From Angelakisella sp. (lineage in GTDB: Bacteria; Bacillota; Clostridia; Oscillospirales; Ruminococcaceae), in assembly GCA_020024515.1 (NCBI GenBank), contig JAHHTR010000029.1:1-23176 (forward strand): 23,176 bases of DNA. Direction: 5' to 3'. Numbering within the stretch: the stretch's first letter is position 1; every line of letters begins with the position of its first letter. The translations under genes were made by a program, and so were the position numbers. Below the pieces are notes generated by a model, which was given only the letters and a program-made list of their open reading frames with translations, was not told where the DNA came from and ran no database searches. This document shows, piece after piece, positions 8,286-16,411 of this stretch.

Positions 8286-8690
8286 ATGAACATAGCAATA
8301 ACCGCACATGACGCAAAAAAAGAATTGATGGTGCAATTTTGTATTGCCTACTGTGGAATATTGAGCAGACACAACCTTTGCGCAACCGGTACAACAGGCA
8401 AAATGGTAGGGGAGGCAACAGGGCTTAATATTACCCGCTTTATGTCTGGTACACAGGGCGGTGACCAACAAATAGCATCACGTATTTCTTGTAACGAAAT
8501 CGACCTAGTGCTGTTTTTTAGAGACCCTATCAGTTCAAAAGCAAACGAAGTAAACGAAGCAACACTTTTGCGTCTATGTGACGTATATAATATTCCGGTT
8601 GCTACAAACATTGCAACCGCAGAAGCACTTATCCACGCACTTGAAAACGGTGACCTTGACTGGCGTGATATTGTTAATCCTAAAAAATGA
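8286..8690 (+). CDS. mgsA: Methylglyoxal synthase homologue with altered active-site positions
   Basis: 134 aa; GGAAGGAG precedes the ATG. Methylglyoxal synthase converts dihydroxyacetone phosphate to methylglyoxal and phosphate. Family motifs are clear: ITAHDAKK, LCATGTTGK, SGTQGGDQQIA, LVLFFRDP and NIPVATNIATAEALI. Compared from memory with E. coli MgsA, His8 matches His19, Asp60 matches the catalytic Asp71 and Asp80 matches Asp91. However, the conserved PHxPD segment is replaced by ANEVN, so the His98 and Asp101 positions are Asn87 and Asn90. SGPxGGD is also SGTQGGD. The fold and phosphate site are kept, but activity or allostery may differ. It is the second gene of the operon that starts at 7441; no hairpin terminator follows, and the hisS promoter begins 24 nt downstream. 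Confidence 0.85.
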   Translation: MNIAITAHDAKKELMVQFCIAYCGILSRHNLCATGTTGKMVGEATGLNITRFMSGTQGGDQQIASRISCNEIDLVLFFRDPISSKANEVNEATLLRLCDVYNIPVATNIATAEALIHALENGDLDWRDIVNPKK

Positions 8691-8713
8691 TAATTATAAA
8701 TACTGCTGTTTTG

Positions 8714-8742
8714 TTGACATTGCTTTTTATGTCTAGTATAAT
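8714..8742 (+). promoter_or_regulatory. Consensus promoter of hisS-aspS with overlapping direct repeats
   Basis: TTGACA (8714-8719) and TATAAT (8737-8742) with 17-nt spacing, a full consensus. A 9-nt direct repeat GTCTAGTAT occurs at 8731-8739 and 8744-8752, with the -10 box between and overlapping the copies. That is a possible operator. Confidence 0.85.
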
Positions 8743-8763
8743 TGTCTAGTATTTATATATTAT

Positions 8764-8861
8764 GTTATTTCCTTGAATAATAGCAAATTTAAAAAATACA
8801 GAGTATTTGAGTATAGCAATATTCAAATTACTCTGTAATTATATTATATAAGGAAAATAAC
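8764..8861 (+). promoter_or_regulatory. Structured 5' leader of hisS (no T-box signatures)
   Basis: An outer stem pairs GTTATTTCCTT (8764-8774) with AAGGAAAATAAC (8850-8861). Inside it a long hairpin pairs ACAGAGTATTTGA (8798-8810) with TCAAATTACTCTGT (8823-8836, one bulge), and GTAT/ATAT closes an AGCA loop. No T-box motif (AGGGTGGNACCGCG) and no T-tract are present. The 3' arm of the outer stem ends about 40 nt before the ribosome site at 8901-8906. This may be a regulatory leader or an mRNA-stabilising structure. Confidence 0.5.
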
Positions 8862-8913
8862 ACAAAATTCAAGTTTAATTTACACACAAAATTTAAATGT
8901 GAGGAGAGAAAAT

Positions 8914-10230
8914 ATGGCAATAATTACAAATGCGCCACGTGGTACACAGGATATTCTACCACGTGACAGCTACAAATGGCAGTATGTACAAAAAACTTTG
9001 CTTGAAACAGCTAATTTATTTGGTTTTGAAGAAATCAGAACACCGACTTTTGAGCATACAGAATTATTCTTACGTTCAGTTGGTGAAACAACTGACGTTG
9101 TAAATAAAGAAATGTACACTTTCCTTGATAAAAGTGACCGTAGCATAACACTTCGTCCGGAAGGAACAGCAGGTGTTGCACGTGCGGCTATTCAAAATGG
9201 ACTTGTTAATAATGCTCTACCATTAAAGCTTTCATATATGATAAACTGTTTTAGATATGAAAAAAGACAAAAAGGACGTTTTCGTGAGTTTAATCAATTC
9301 GGTGTGGAAATGTATGGAACAAACAGCTCTATTGCCGATGCCGAAATAATTTCTCTTGCAAGAGAGTGTTATAATGTTCTTAATATCCAAAATATACGTT
9401 TGGAAATAAACAGTATAGGCTGTCCTGAGTGCAGAAAAAAATATCATGAAGCACTGAAAAAATATCTTGCAGAAAATAAAGAAAAGCTTTGCGGAACTTG
9501 CCACGAAAGATTTGACAAAAACCCTATGCGTATACTTGACTGCAAAGAGCCAAAATGCAAAGAGATAACAAAGAATGCTCCATTAATGCTTGATTATCTA
9601 TGTGATGACTGTAAAAATCACTTTGAAGAAGTAAAAACTTTACTTGACAGTGCAAATATAGAATATACAGTAAATCCAACTATCGTACGTGGACTTGATT
9701 ACTATACACGCACAGTTTTTGAATTTATTTGTAAGGACAAAGACGGAGACGATATAGTAGCCGGCGGTGGCGGTAGATACGCAGGACTATTGCAAGAAAT
9801 AGGCGGTCCAAACCTTGAAGGCATAGGTTTTGCTATGGGTATTGAAAGAATACTTATGATAATGGAAGACCAAAAGACAGACTTCCCAGAAAAACAAACT
9901 TGTGATGTATACATTGTGCCAATTGGCGAAAAAGCTTCTGTTAAGGCATTTGTTCTTGCAAACAGCTTGCGTGAGGAAGGCTTCTCTGCACAGTGCGACT
10001 TGCTTGGACGTTCATTAAAAGCACAAATGAAATATGCAGACAAAATAGGTGCTAAGTACACAATGGTTATCGGCGATAACGAACTTGAAAATGAAACAAC
10101 ACAGCTAAAATGTATGTATAACGGTAATATTACCGAAATAAGCATAGGCAATGATTTCAGCGACAAAATATATGAAGTAATTATAGACAGCAGCTATGCG
10201 GCACTTGCAGACGTAGCAGAAAAACTATAA
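8914..10230 (+). CDS. hisS: Histidyl-tRNA synthetase
   Basis: 438 aa from the ATG at 8914, with GAGGAG 8 nt upstream. A GTG five codons earlier (8899) is in frame but would place the ribosome site inside the gene. This class II synthetase charges tRNA-His. Motif 1 region: PRGTQDILPRDS and EEIRTPTFEHTELF. Motif 2: FRYEKRQKGRFREFNQFGVE (from residue 113). The histidine-specific loop RGLDYYTRTVFEF starts at residue 259. Motif 3 is GFAMGIERILMI. The C-terminal anticodon-binding domain begins near DVYIVPIG. Four Cys between residues 170 and 225 (CPECRKK, CGTC and CDDC-type pairs) resemble the insertion seen in many Firmicute HisRS. It is followed 51 nt later by aspS, a common pairing. Confidence 0.97.
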   Translation: MAIITNAPRGTQDILPRDSYKWQYVQKTLLETANLFGFEEIRTPTFEHTELFLRSVGETTDVVNKEMYTFLDKSDRSITLRPEGTAGVARAAIQNGLVNNALPLKLSYMINCFRYEKRQKGRFREFNQFGVEMYGTNSSIADAEIISLARECYNVLNIQNIRLEINSIGCPECRKKYHEALKKYLAENKEKLCGTCHERFDKNPMRILDCKEPKCKEITKNAPLMLDYLCDDCKNHFEEVKTLLDSANIEYTVNPTIVRGLDYYTRTVFEFICKDKDGDDIVAGGGGRYAGLLQEIGGPNLEGIGFAMGIERILMIMEDQKTDFPEKQTCDVYIVPIGEKASVKAFVLANSLREEGFSAQCDLLGRSLKAQMKYADKIGAKYTMVIGDNELENETTQLKCMYNGNITEISIGNDFSDKIYEVIIDSSYAALADVAEKL

Positions 10231-10256
10231 TTGTTTTGACAATCATAGTTTTTATA
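10221..10256 (+). terminator. Weak hairpin at the hisS/aspS junction
   Basis: AAAACTATAATTG (10221-10233) pairs with CAATCATAGTTTT (10240-10252) with one mismatch, followed by a short T run. The hisS stop codon is inside the 5' arm. The stem is A/T-rich, so it probably attenuates rather than ends transcription into aspS. Confidence 0.45.
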
Positions 10257-10281
10257 TAATGATACGAAAGGAAACAGAAAA

Positions 10282-12069
10282 ATGGCAGATACAATGGAAG
10301 GACTAAAACGTACCAACTACTGCGGAGAAACAACAAAAAATAACATTGGCAAAGAAGTTGTTGTTTGCGGTTGGGTACAAAAAATAAGAGATAAAGGAAT
10401 GCTTGTTTTTGTTGATTTGAGAGACAGAACAGGTATTGTACAACTTGCTTTCGATGATGAAACAGAAACAACACTTCGTGAAAAAGCACAATCTGTAAGA
10501 AGTGAATTTGTAATAATGGCAAAAGGTATAGTTCGTGAACGTGAAAGCAAAAATGCTGAACTTGCTAACGGCGATATAGAAGTATATGTTGATGAGCTAC
10601 GTATTCTTGCAAAAGCAGCTACTCCTCCATTCGAAATAACAGACACAACAAACGTAAAAGAAGAACTTCGTCTAAAATACAGATATTTGGATTTGCGTAG
10701 ACGCGAAATGCAAGATGCTATCATTATGCGTCACAAAATCGTTAAATGTGCAAGAGACTACTATGACCTAGAACGTTTTATTGAGATAGAAACACCTACT
10801 CTTATAAAGAGTACTCCTGAGGGTGCAAGAGACTACCTAGTACCATCACGTGTTCAACCCGGTAAATTCTTTGCTTTACCACAATCTCCACAACTATACA
10901 AACAATTATTGATGCTGTCAGGCTACGACAGATATATGCAAGTTGCCCGTTGCTACCGTGACGAAGATTTGCGTGCAGACAGACAGCCTGAATTTACACA
11001 AATTGACCTTGAAATGTCATTTGTTGACGAAAATGATGTAATGACAATCAACGAAGGCTTTTTAAAACGTGTATTCAAAGAAATACTAAACAAAGACATT
11101 AAAACACCATTTAAACGTATACCATACAAAGAAGCTATGGAAAAATACGGCAGTGATAAACCCGATACTCGCTTTGACTTGCAAATACACGATTTGAGCG
11201 ACATACTGAAAAATACTGAATTCAAAGTATTTAACAGTGCAATCACCGAGGGTGGTTCTGTTCGTGCAATAGTTGCAAAAAATGCTGTATCAACACTGAC
11301 ACGTAAGGAAATAGACAAACTTGTTGACTTCGTTAAAACATACAGAGCAAAAGGTCTTGCATATACTCGTTTTACAGAAGAAAACGTTGCATCATCTTAT
11401 GAAAAATTCCTAAGCGAAGAAGAAATAAATGCAATCCGCACAGAAATGGATGCAGAGACAGGCGACGTTATACTTATAGTTGCCGACAGCAAAAATCAAG
11501 TTGTATTCGACAGTTTGGGTGCTTTGCGTAATCACCTTGCCGAAAAACTAAATCTGATAGAGCCTGATACATTTGACCTATTATGGGTTACAGAATTTCC
11601 ACTATTTGAGTATGACGAAGAAGAAAACAGATATGTTGCAAAACATCACCCATTTACTTCTCCTATGCTATGCGACTTTGAAAATATAACAACTGACCCT
11701 GCTAATTGCCGTGCAAGAGCTTATGATATAGTTATGAACGGTTACGAAATAGGTGGCGGTAGTATACGTATCAATGACCTTGAAATGCAAGAGAAGATGT
11801 TTAAAGCTCTTGGCTTTACAGAAGAACAAGCTCACGAAAGATTTGGTTTCTTGTTAGACGCATTTAAATACGGAGCTCCACCACATGGCGGTATGGCTTT
11901 CGGTCTTGACAGACTTGTTATGTTGCTTCTGCAAAAACGCAATATCAAGGAAGTTATCGCTTTCCCTAAAGTTCAAAATTCAAGCGAACTTATGACTGCT
12001 TGCCCATCAGAAGTAGAACAAAAAAATCTTGATGAACTAAATATTGCCATAAATATTCACGAAGAATAA
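10282..12069 (+). CDS. aspS: Aspartyl-tRNA synthetase (bacterial type)
   Basis: 595 aa, normal for the bacterial AspRS. An N-terminal OB-fold anticodon domain (CGWVQKIRDKGMLVFVDLRD) is followed by the class II catalytic core. The flipping loop is TPEGARDYLVPSR. Motif 2 is CYRDEDLRADRQPEFTQ (from residue 224). A GAD-type insertion follows (about residues 290-430), then motif 3 GMAFGLDRLVMLL from residue 537. It charges tRNA-Asp, and possibly tRNA-Asn as well if the organism uses the indirect pathway; the sequence alone does not settle that. AAAGGA precedes the ATG. It is transcribed with hisS and closed by a strong terminator. Confidence 0.97.
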   Translation: MADTMEGLKRTNYCGETTKNNIGKEVVVCGWVQKIRDKGMLVFVDLRDRTGIVQLAFDDETETTLREKAQSVRSEFVIMAKGIVRERESKNAELANGDIEVYVDELRILAKAATPPFEITDTTNVKEELRLKYRYLDLRRREMQDAIIMRHKIVKCARDYYDLERFIEIETPTLIKSTPEGARDYLVPSRVQPGKFFALPQSPQLYKQLLMLSGYDRYMQVARCYRDEDLRADRQPEFTQIDLEMSFVDENDVMTINEGFLKRVFKEILNKDIKTPFKRIPYKEAMEKYGSDKPDTRFDLQIHDLSDILKNTEFKVFNSAITEGGSVRAIVAKNAVSTLTRKEIDKLVDFVKTYRAKGLAYTRFTEENVASSYEKFLSEEEINAIRTEMDAETGDVILIVADSKNQVVFDSLGALRNHLAEKLNLIEPDTFDLLWVTEFPLFEYDEEENRYVAKHHPFTSPMLCDFENITTDPANCRARAYDIVMNGYEIGGGSIRINDLEMQEKMFKALGFTEEQAHERFGFLLDAFKYGAPPHGGMAFGLDRLVMLLLQKRNIKEVIAFPKVQNSSELMTACPSEVEQKNLDELNIAINIHEE

Positions 12070-12080
12070 TATCAATATAA

Positions 12081-12126
12081 AAAACATTGTTGAAGCTATT
12101 TTTTATAGTTTTAACAATGTTTTTTG
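12081..12126 (+). terminator. Terminator after aspS
   Basis: AACATTGTTGAAGCTA (12083-12098) pairs with TAGTTTTAACAATGTT (12106-12121) through two G-U pairs, and a T run follows. Confidence 0.9.
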
Positions 12127-12152
12127 TTTACAAAATAGATGTTTTGTTTTTA

Positions 12153-12181
12153 TTGAAAATTTATTCTTATTATGATATACT
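12153..12181 (+). promoter_or_regulatory. Promoter of the DUF4358-like gene
   Basis: TTGAAA (12153-12158) and TATACT (12176-12181) are 17 nt apart, about 70 nt before the start codon. Confidence 0.7.
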
Positions 12182-12258
12182 TAACAGAGCTATGTTATTA
12201 AATTTTATCTTAAAAAAGATAATTACTTTGTTTTTTTATAGACTAGGAAGGATATTTT

Positions 12259-12777
12259 ATGCAAAAATTTATAATATTTTTTTCATTAATAATTGTCATT
12301 GCTATTTTTGCTTTGCAAAACTTTTCATCAATGTATGCACTACCATCTCCGGAAGAATACACTATGCAAGACGATGTTCAAAATGAAAACAAAACCACTC
12401 CTACAACAATACTGAATGATATATACTTTAATATATCCACAATAGGTGTGCAAGAAGCCACAGAAGAAAGCCTTTTTACTGATTTCTATATTGAATCAAC
12501 AGACTACTTGGAAGTTTGGGGAAAATATACTGATGGTCGATTTGGTATAGATGACCTTATCATTATGAAACCAATTCCAGGAAAAGAAAACAAAACAATC
12601 GAAGCGCTTACAAATATAAAACTTGCAAGAATAAATCATTTTAGAAACTATGATATTTATAATTCTTATAACACTGCTGTAAACGGAGAAATATATCAAC
12701 TTGGCGATTATTATATATTAATGATGATGAATGATCCCGAAACCGCAAAAACTATCTTGGAAGAAAATTTATTATAA
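12259..12777 (+). CDS. Membrane-anchored or exported protein, probably DUF4358
   Basis: 172 aa; AGGAAGG precedes the ATG. Residues 2-20 are a hydrophobic segment (FIIFFSLIIVIAIFALQ), a signal anchor or an uncleaved signal peptide. There is no lipobox Cys. After a polar linker (about 30-50) comes a domain of about 115 residues with the layout of DUF4358: a beta segment around YLEVWGKYTDGRFGIDDLIIM, a helix with Lys/Glu (KENKTIEALTNIKLARINHF), a short YNSYNTAV stretch, a beta strand GDYYILMMMND and a last helix ETAKTILEENL. DUF4358 proteins are small secreted or lipoproteins of Firmicutes with no known function. It is a one-gene unit between two terminators. Confidence 0.65.
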   Translation: MQKFIIFFSLIIVIAIFALQNFSSMYALPSPEEYTMQDDVQNENKTTPTTILNDIYFNISTIGVQEATEESLFTDFYIESTDYLEVWGKYTDGRFGIDDLIIMKPIPGKENKTIEALTNIKLARINHFRNYDIYNSYNTAVNGEIYQLGDYYILMMMNDPETAKTILEENLL

Positions 12778-12805
12778 AAAATAGCCTATAAAAATAACAA
12801 AATTT

Positions 12806-12865
12806 ACCTGTAATTTTTATAACTGTTATCCGCAAATAATAGTTATAGAGATTACAGGTTTTTTA
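12806..12865 (+). terminator. Long-stem terminator after the DUF4358-like gene
   Basis: ACCTGTAAT (12806-12814) pairs with ATTACAGGT (12851-12859). The stem continues through ATAACT/AGTTAT and GTTAT/ATAAT to a CCGCAA loop, and TTTTTTA follows. Confidence 0.9.
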
Positions 12866-12921
12866 TTTATTAATATTTATATTTTTATAAAATTAATAGA
12901 AAAAGTAGGAGTGATTTTTTA

Positions 12922-13824
12922 ATGAAAAAAACTAAAATAGCAACTAAATTATTATGTTGTATTGCTTGTGCAATTATACTGACATCTACAACTGCCACCG
13001 CAAAAATAAACGGTGTATATATGGGTACAGATATGAACGGAGTTAATATTTGGACAGATAAGCTAACTCCGCTAAGCACCTATAAATTCCCATTATTAAT
13101 ATCAATCGACGGAACAAAACCTATGCAAATTACAGCAAAAGATTTAGATAAAATGAATATATCCATACGTACCTTGACAGGATACAGTTCAATAGAAAAT
13201 GCCGAAATCATTGAAGAAAACGGACTATGCTATGTTAAAATTGATACAGATTGTGCAAATTTTATAAATGAAAAGCCTGTAAAACTTAGAATAAATCTAA
13301 AAACAAAAGATGAAAATATAACTGTAAACCCATATACAAAAGTAGGATATAGCAGTATTGAGGATAATAAAATAAATTTTTTAAATAATGGTGAAGCAAT
13401 AGCAGTTGACAGTAAGTCTCCTATTTTCAGAAAAAGCCAACTTGACAGAATAAGCGAAATAAACAACAATGAAAACATTATCTTTACAGGTAACAACTGG
13501 ACATACGAAAATAACATTATGGGAATAAATTCGGTAAATTTATATTCAACTGATGAAAAAATAGAAAAAATTGTAAAAGAAAATCCGGATGCAGAGCTTG
13601 AATTTCTTTCATTTCCCGCCGAAAGTAAGTTTGACAGCAAAGGAAAACTTACTGTAAATCTAGATGAAAATAAAATTTCTTTTGATGAGGGCTCTTATGT
13701 ATATAGATATATTTACGATAATTTGTATCCACTTAAATTCGAATATAATCCTGAACTAAAACAAGTTTCTTTTAATTCTGACACACTTAGCACTTATGTT
13801 TTTTCAAACAAAAAATTAAATTAA
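12922..13824 (+). CDS. Secreted protein of unknown function
   Basis: 300 aa; TAGGAG lies upstream of the ATG. The N-terminus is a classical Sec signal peptide: MKKTKIATK, a hydrophobic core LLCCIACAIILTSTTA, then a likely cleavage site near TATA-K (about residue 29-31). The mature part is polar, rich in Asn, Lys, Glu and Ile, and beta-strand-rich. The segment GYSSIE occurs twice (about residues 89 and 144), each at the start of a similar strand pattern, which suggests two related subdomains. No LPxTG, SLH or lipobox was found, so it is probably released or loosely wall-bound. I do not recognise a family. No clear promoter was seen in the 57-nt gap after the previous terminator. Confidence 0.75.
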   Translation: MKKTKIATKLLCCIACAIILTSTTATAKINGVYMGTDMNGVNIWTDKLTPLSTYKFPLLISIDGTKPMQITAKDLDKMNISIRTLTGYSSIENAEIIEENGLCYVKIDTDCANFINEKPVKLRINLKTKDENITVNPYTKVGYSSIEDNKINFLNNGEAIAVDSKSPIFRKSQLDRISEINNNENIIFTGNNWTYENNIMGINSVNLYSTDEKIEKIVKENPDAELEFLSFPAESKFDSKGKLTVNLDENKISFDEGSYVYRYIYDNLYPLKFEYNPELKQVSFNSDTLSTYVFSNKKLN

Positions 13825-13853
13825 AAAAAGATTGATTTTTTTATAAATTTTTT

Positions 13854-13888
13854 ATGGAGCTGGAATTTATTCTACTCCATATTTTTTT
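13854..13888 (+). terminator. Terminator after the secreted-protein gene
   Basis: ATGGAG plus TGGAAT pair with ATTCTA plus CTCCAT (13854-13880) with one bulged C, followed by ATTTTTTT. Confidence 0.88.
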
Positions 13889-13912
13889 GTTAAAAAAATA
13901 ATTATCAATAAA

Positions 13913-13940
13913 TAGTGGTATTTAAATTATAATACCACTA
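13913..13940. repeat. Perfect 10-bp inverted repeat upstream of pflB
   Basis: TAGTGGTATT (13913-13922) and AATACCACTA (13931-13940) with an 8-nt spacer. No T-tract follows on the plus strand. It could be an operator in the 380-nt pflB upstream region. Confidence 0.6.
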
Positions 13941-13971
13941 CATATAGTATATTAATAAAATTATTTGATGT

Positions 13972-13989
13972 TTGTATAAAATTTAACAA
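13972..13989. promoter_or_regulatory. Rex-like redox operator candidate
   Basis: TTGTATA-N4-TTAACAA. The right half matches the clostridial Rex consensus TTGTTAA-N4-TTAACAA fully and the left half has two mismatches. Rex, an NADH/NAD sensor, commonly represses fermentation genes. The site is about 155 nt upstream of the -35 box of pflB, further than usual. Confidence 0.4.
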
Positions 13990-14101
13990 TGATATATCAA
14001 TATATATATATTACTATACTTTTTAAGATATATTAACTAAAAAAACATATAAAAAATCTTCGTGTAATGAATACAAATTCAAGCATATTAAAAAAAAATA
14101 T

Positions 14102-14130
14102 TATACAAAGTATACAAGATTAGTGTACAA
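14102..14130 (+). repeat. Three TRTACAA direct repeats just upstream of the pflB promoter
   Basis: TATACAA at 14102-14108, TATACAA at 14111-14117 and TGTACAA at 14124-14130, ending 14 nt before the -35 box. This is a plausible activator-binding position. No regulator is recognised. Confidence 0.4.
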
Positions 14131-14144
14131 ACCCTATACTTATA

Positions 14145-14173
14145 TTGACATTAAAACATAGGTATAGTATTCT
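14145..14173 (+). promoter_or_regulatory. Promoter of the pflB operon
   Basis: TTGACA (14145-14150) and TATTCT (14168-14173) with 17-nt spacing; start near 14180, leader about 90 nt. The rest of 13889-14270 is A/T-rich and shows no ORF. Confidence 0.75.
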
Positions 14174-14270
14174 AATAACGTAAGTAAAAAAACTAATTAA
14201 TATACTCAAAAAAGTATTGCTATGTAAAAATTTTATCGTCAATTTTTGATTGACAGAATAGGAGTTTAAT

Positions 14271-16394
14271 ATGCAAAAAGAATGGCAAGGGTTTAAAGGA
14301 AGTATTTGGCAAAAAGAAATAAACGTACGCGACTTTATACAAGCAAACTACACACCATACGATGGTAATGAAGATTTCTTGACAGAGGCAACAGAGCGTA
14401 CAAAAGAGCTTTGGGCACAAGTTATGGATCTTTCAAAAAAAGAAAGAGAAGCCGGCGGTGTTCTTGATATGGACACAAAAGTTATTTCTACAATAACAAG
14501 CCATGGTCCTGGATATCTTGATAAAGATAAAGAAACTATTGTTGGTTTCCAAACTGACAAACCTTTCAAACGTTCACTACAACCATACGGTGGTATAAGA
14601 ATGGCTCAAAAGGCTTGTAAAGATAACGGATATGAAGTTGACAAAGAAGTTGTTGAATTCTTCACAACACATAGAAAAACTCATAACGCAGGTGTTTTCG
14701 ATGCTTACACACCTGAAATGAGAGCTTGTCGTTCAAGCCATATTATAACAGGTCTGCCTGACGCTTACGGACGTGGTCGTATCATTGGTGACTATCGTCG
14801 TGTTGCTCTATACGGTGTAGACAGACTAATTGAAGACAAACAATATCAACACGATTCAACAAGAACAATTATGTATTCTGACGTTATTCGTCATCGTGAA
14901 GAACTTGCTGAACAAGTAAGAGCACTAAAAGAACTAAAAGAACTTGGTAACATCTACGGTTTTGATATAGGTCGTCCTGCACAAAACGTTCAAGAGGCTA
15001 TTCAATGGCTATACTTTGCTTACCTAGGCGCTATTAAACAACAAAACGGTGCTGCTATGTCACTAGGCAGAACATCTACATTTATTGATATATACGCAGA
15101 ACGTGACCTTGCAAACGGAACATTTACAGAAGAACAAATTCAAGAGATGGTTGACCATTTCATAATGAAACTGAGACTTGTTAAATTTGCAAGAACCCCT
15201 GAATACAATGCACTGTTTACAGGTGACCCAACATGGGTTACAGAATCAATCGGTGGTGTTGGCATTGATGGTAGATCAATGGTTACAAAAATGTCTTTCC
15301 GTTATCTACACACACTACACAACCTAGGTGCTGCTCCAGAACCAAACCTAACAGTTTTGTGGAGTGAAAGACTACCTGAAGCATTCAAGAGATTCTGTGC
15401 TAAGGTTTCTATCGCTTCTTCATCTATTCAATACGAAAACGATGATATGATGCGTGTTACACACGGTGATGACTATGCTATTGCTTGTTGCGTATCTTCA
15501 ATGCGTGTTGGTAAAGAAATGCAATTCTTCGGTGCTCGTGCAAACCTTGCTAAATGTCTACTATACGCAATAAACGGTGGTATTGACGAAATCAGCAAGA
15601 AACAAGTAGGTCCTGAGTTCCGTCCAATCACTTCTGAATACCTAGACTATGATGAAGTTATGCACAAATACTCAGCAATGATGAAATGGCTGGCTTGTGT
15701 ATATGTAAATACACTAAACGTTATCCACTACATGCATGATAAATACTGCTACGAGTCACTACAAATGGCGCTACATGACAGACACGTTACACGTTGGTTT
15801 GCAACAGGTATCGCCGGTCTATCAGTTGTTGCTGACTCTCTATCAGCTATTAAATACGCAAAAGTACGTGTTATCCGTGATGAAAACGGCATAGCTACTG
15901 ATTACGAAGTAGAAGGCGACTTCCCTAAATACGGTAATGATGATGACAGAGTTGACGAAATTGCCGCAAACATCGTACACGAATTTATGAGCTACGTAAA
16001 AGGCAACCACAGATACAGAGGTGGTATTGCTACAACTTCAATACTAACAATTACATCTAACGTTGTTTATGGTAAAAATACAGGCGCTACTCCTGACGGA
16101 CGTAAAGCCGGTGAAGCTTTTGCTCCCGGTGCAAATCCAATGCACAGACGTGATACACATGGTGCTGTTGCAAGTCTTGCTTCTGTATCAAAACTACCAT
16201 TCAGCGATGCACAAGACGGTATTTCAAATACATTCTCAATCATTCCTGATGCTCTTGGTAAAACAATGACAGTTGTATCAGAACTAGACGTAGAACTAGA
16301 AAGTCTAAAACCTGAAGATCTGGCAAACACAAGCTGTGGCTGTGCTTCTTGCGACGCTATGGGTAACCTTCAAGAAGGTCTTGACAGAGAATAA
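14271..16394 (+). CDS. pflB: Pyruvate formate-lyase catalytic subunit lacking the glycyl-radical domain
   Basis: 707 aa; AGGAG precedes the ATG. PFL converts pyruvate and CoA to acetyl-CoA and formate with a stable glycyl radical that is passed to a Cys pair. The N-terminal 660 residues match PFL throughout: MQKEWQGFKGSIWQKEINVR at the start, active-site Cys406-Cys407 in DDYAIACCVSSMRVGK, GARANLAKCLLYAINGG, and GISNTFSIIPDALGK near the end. After ALGK (about residue 661), where intact enzymes run on into the C-terminal radical domain, this protein has a different tail of about 43 residues with a Cys cluster SCGCASC (Cys689, 691, 694) and ends in NLQEGLDRE. The RVSGYA radical loop is therefore absent. 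The missing domain is encoded by the next gene. The gene is rich in CTA Leu codons, as is ppdK, which suggests high expression. The reading frame is intact, so it does not look like a pseudogene. Confidence 0.93.
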   Translation: MQKEWQGFKGSIWQKEINVRDFIQANYTPYDGNEDFLTEATERTKELWAQVMDLSKKEREAGGVLDMDTKVISTITSHGPGYLDKDKETIVGFQTDKPFKRSLQPYGGIRMAQKACKDNGYEVDKEVVEFFTTHRKTHNAGVFDAYTPEMRACRSSHIITGLPDAYGRGRIIGDYRRVALYGVDRLIEDKQYQHDSTRTIMYSDVIRHREELAEQVRALKELKELGNIYGFDIGRPAQNVQEAIQWLYFAYLGAIKQQNGAAMSLGRTSTFIDIYAERDLANGTFTEEQIQEMVDHFIMKLRLVKFARTPEYNALFTGDPTWVTESIGGVGIDGRSMVTKMSFRYLHTLHNLGAAPEPNLTVLWSERLPEAFKRFCAKVSIASSSIQYENDDMMRVTHGDDYAIACCVSSMRVGKEMQFFGARANLAKCLLYAINGGIDEISKKQVGPEFRPITSEYLDYDEVMHKYSAMMKWLACVYVNTLNVIHYMHDKYCYESLQMALHDRHVTRWFATGIAGLSVVADSLSAIKYAKVRVIRDENGIATDYEVEGDFPKYGNDDDRVDEIAANIVHEFMSYVKGNHRYRGGIATTSILTITSNVVYGKNTGATPDGRKAGEAFAPGANPMHRRDTHGAVASLASVSKLPFSDAQDGISNTFSIIPDALGKTMTVVSELDVELESLKPEDLANTSCGCASCDAMGNLQEGLDRE

Positions 16395-16411
16395 TTTATA
16401 AACTTATATAC

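Noticed and set aside
8697..8900. T-box riboswitch in front of hisS
   Set aside because: No AGGGTGGNACCGCG-type element and no terminator/antiterminator pair were found, although the leader is structured.
12087..12386. 99-codon open frame starting in the aspS terminator
   Set aside because: It begins within a terminator hairpin, overlaps the better-supported DUF4358-like gene in another frame, and has no ribosome site.
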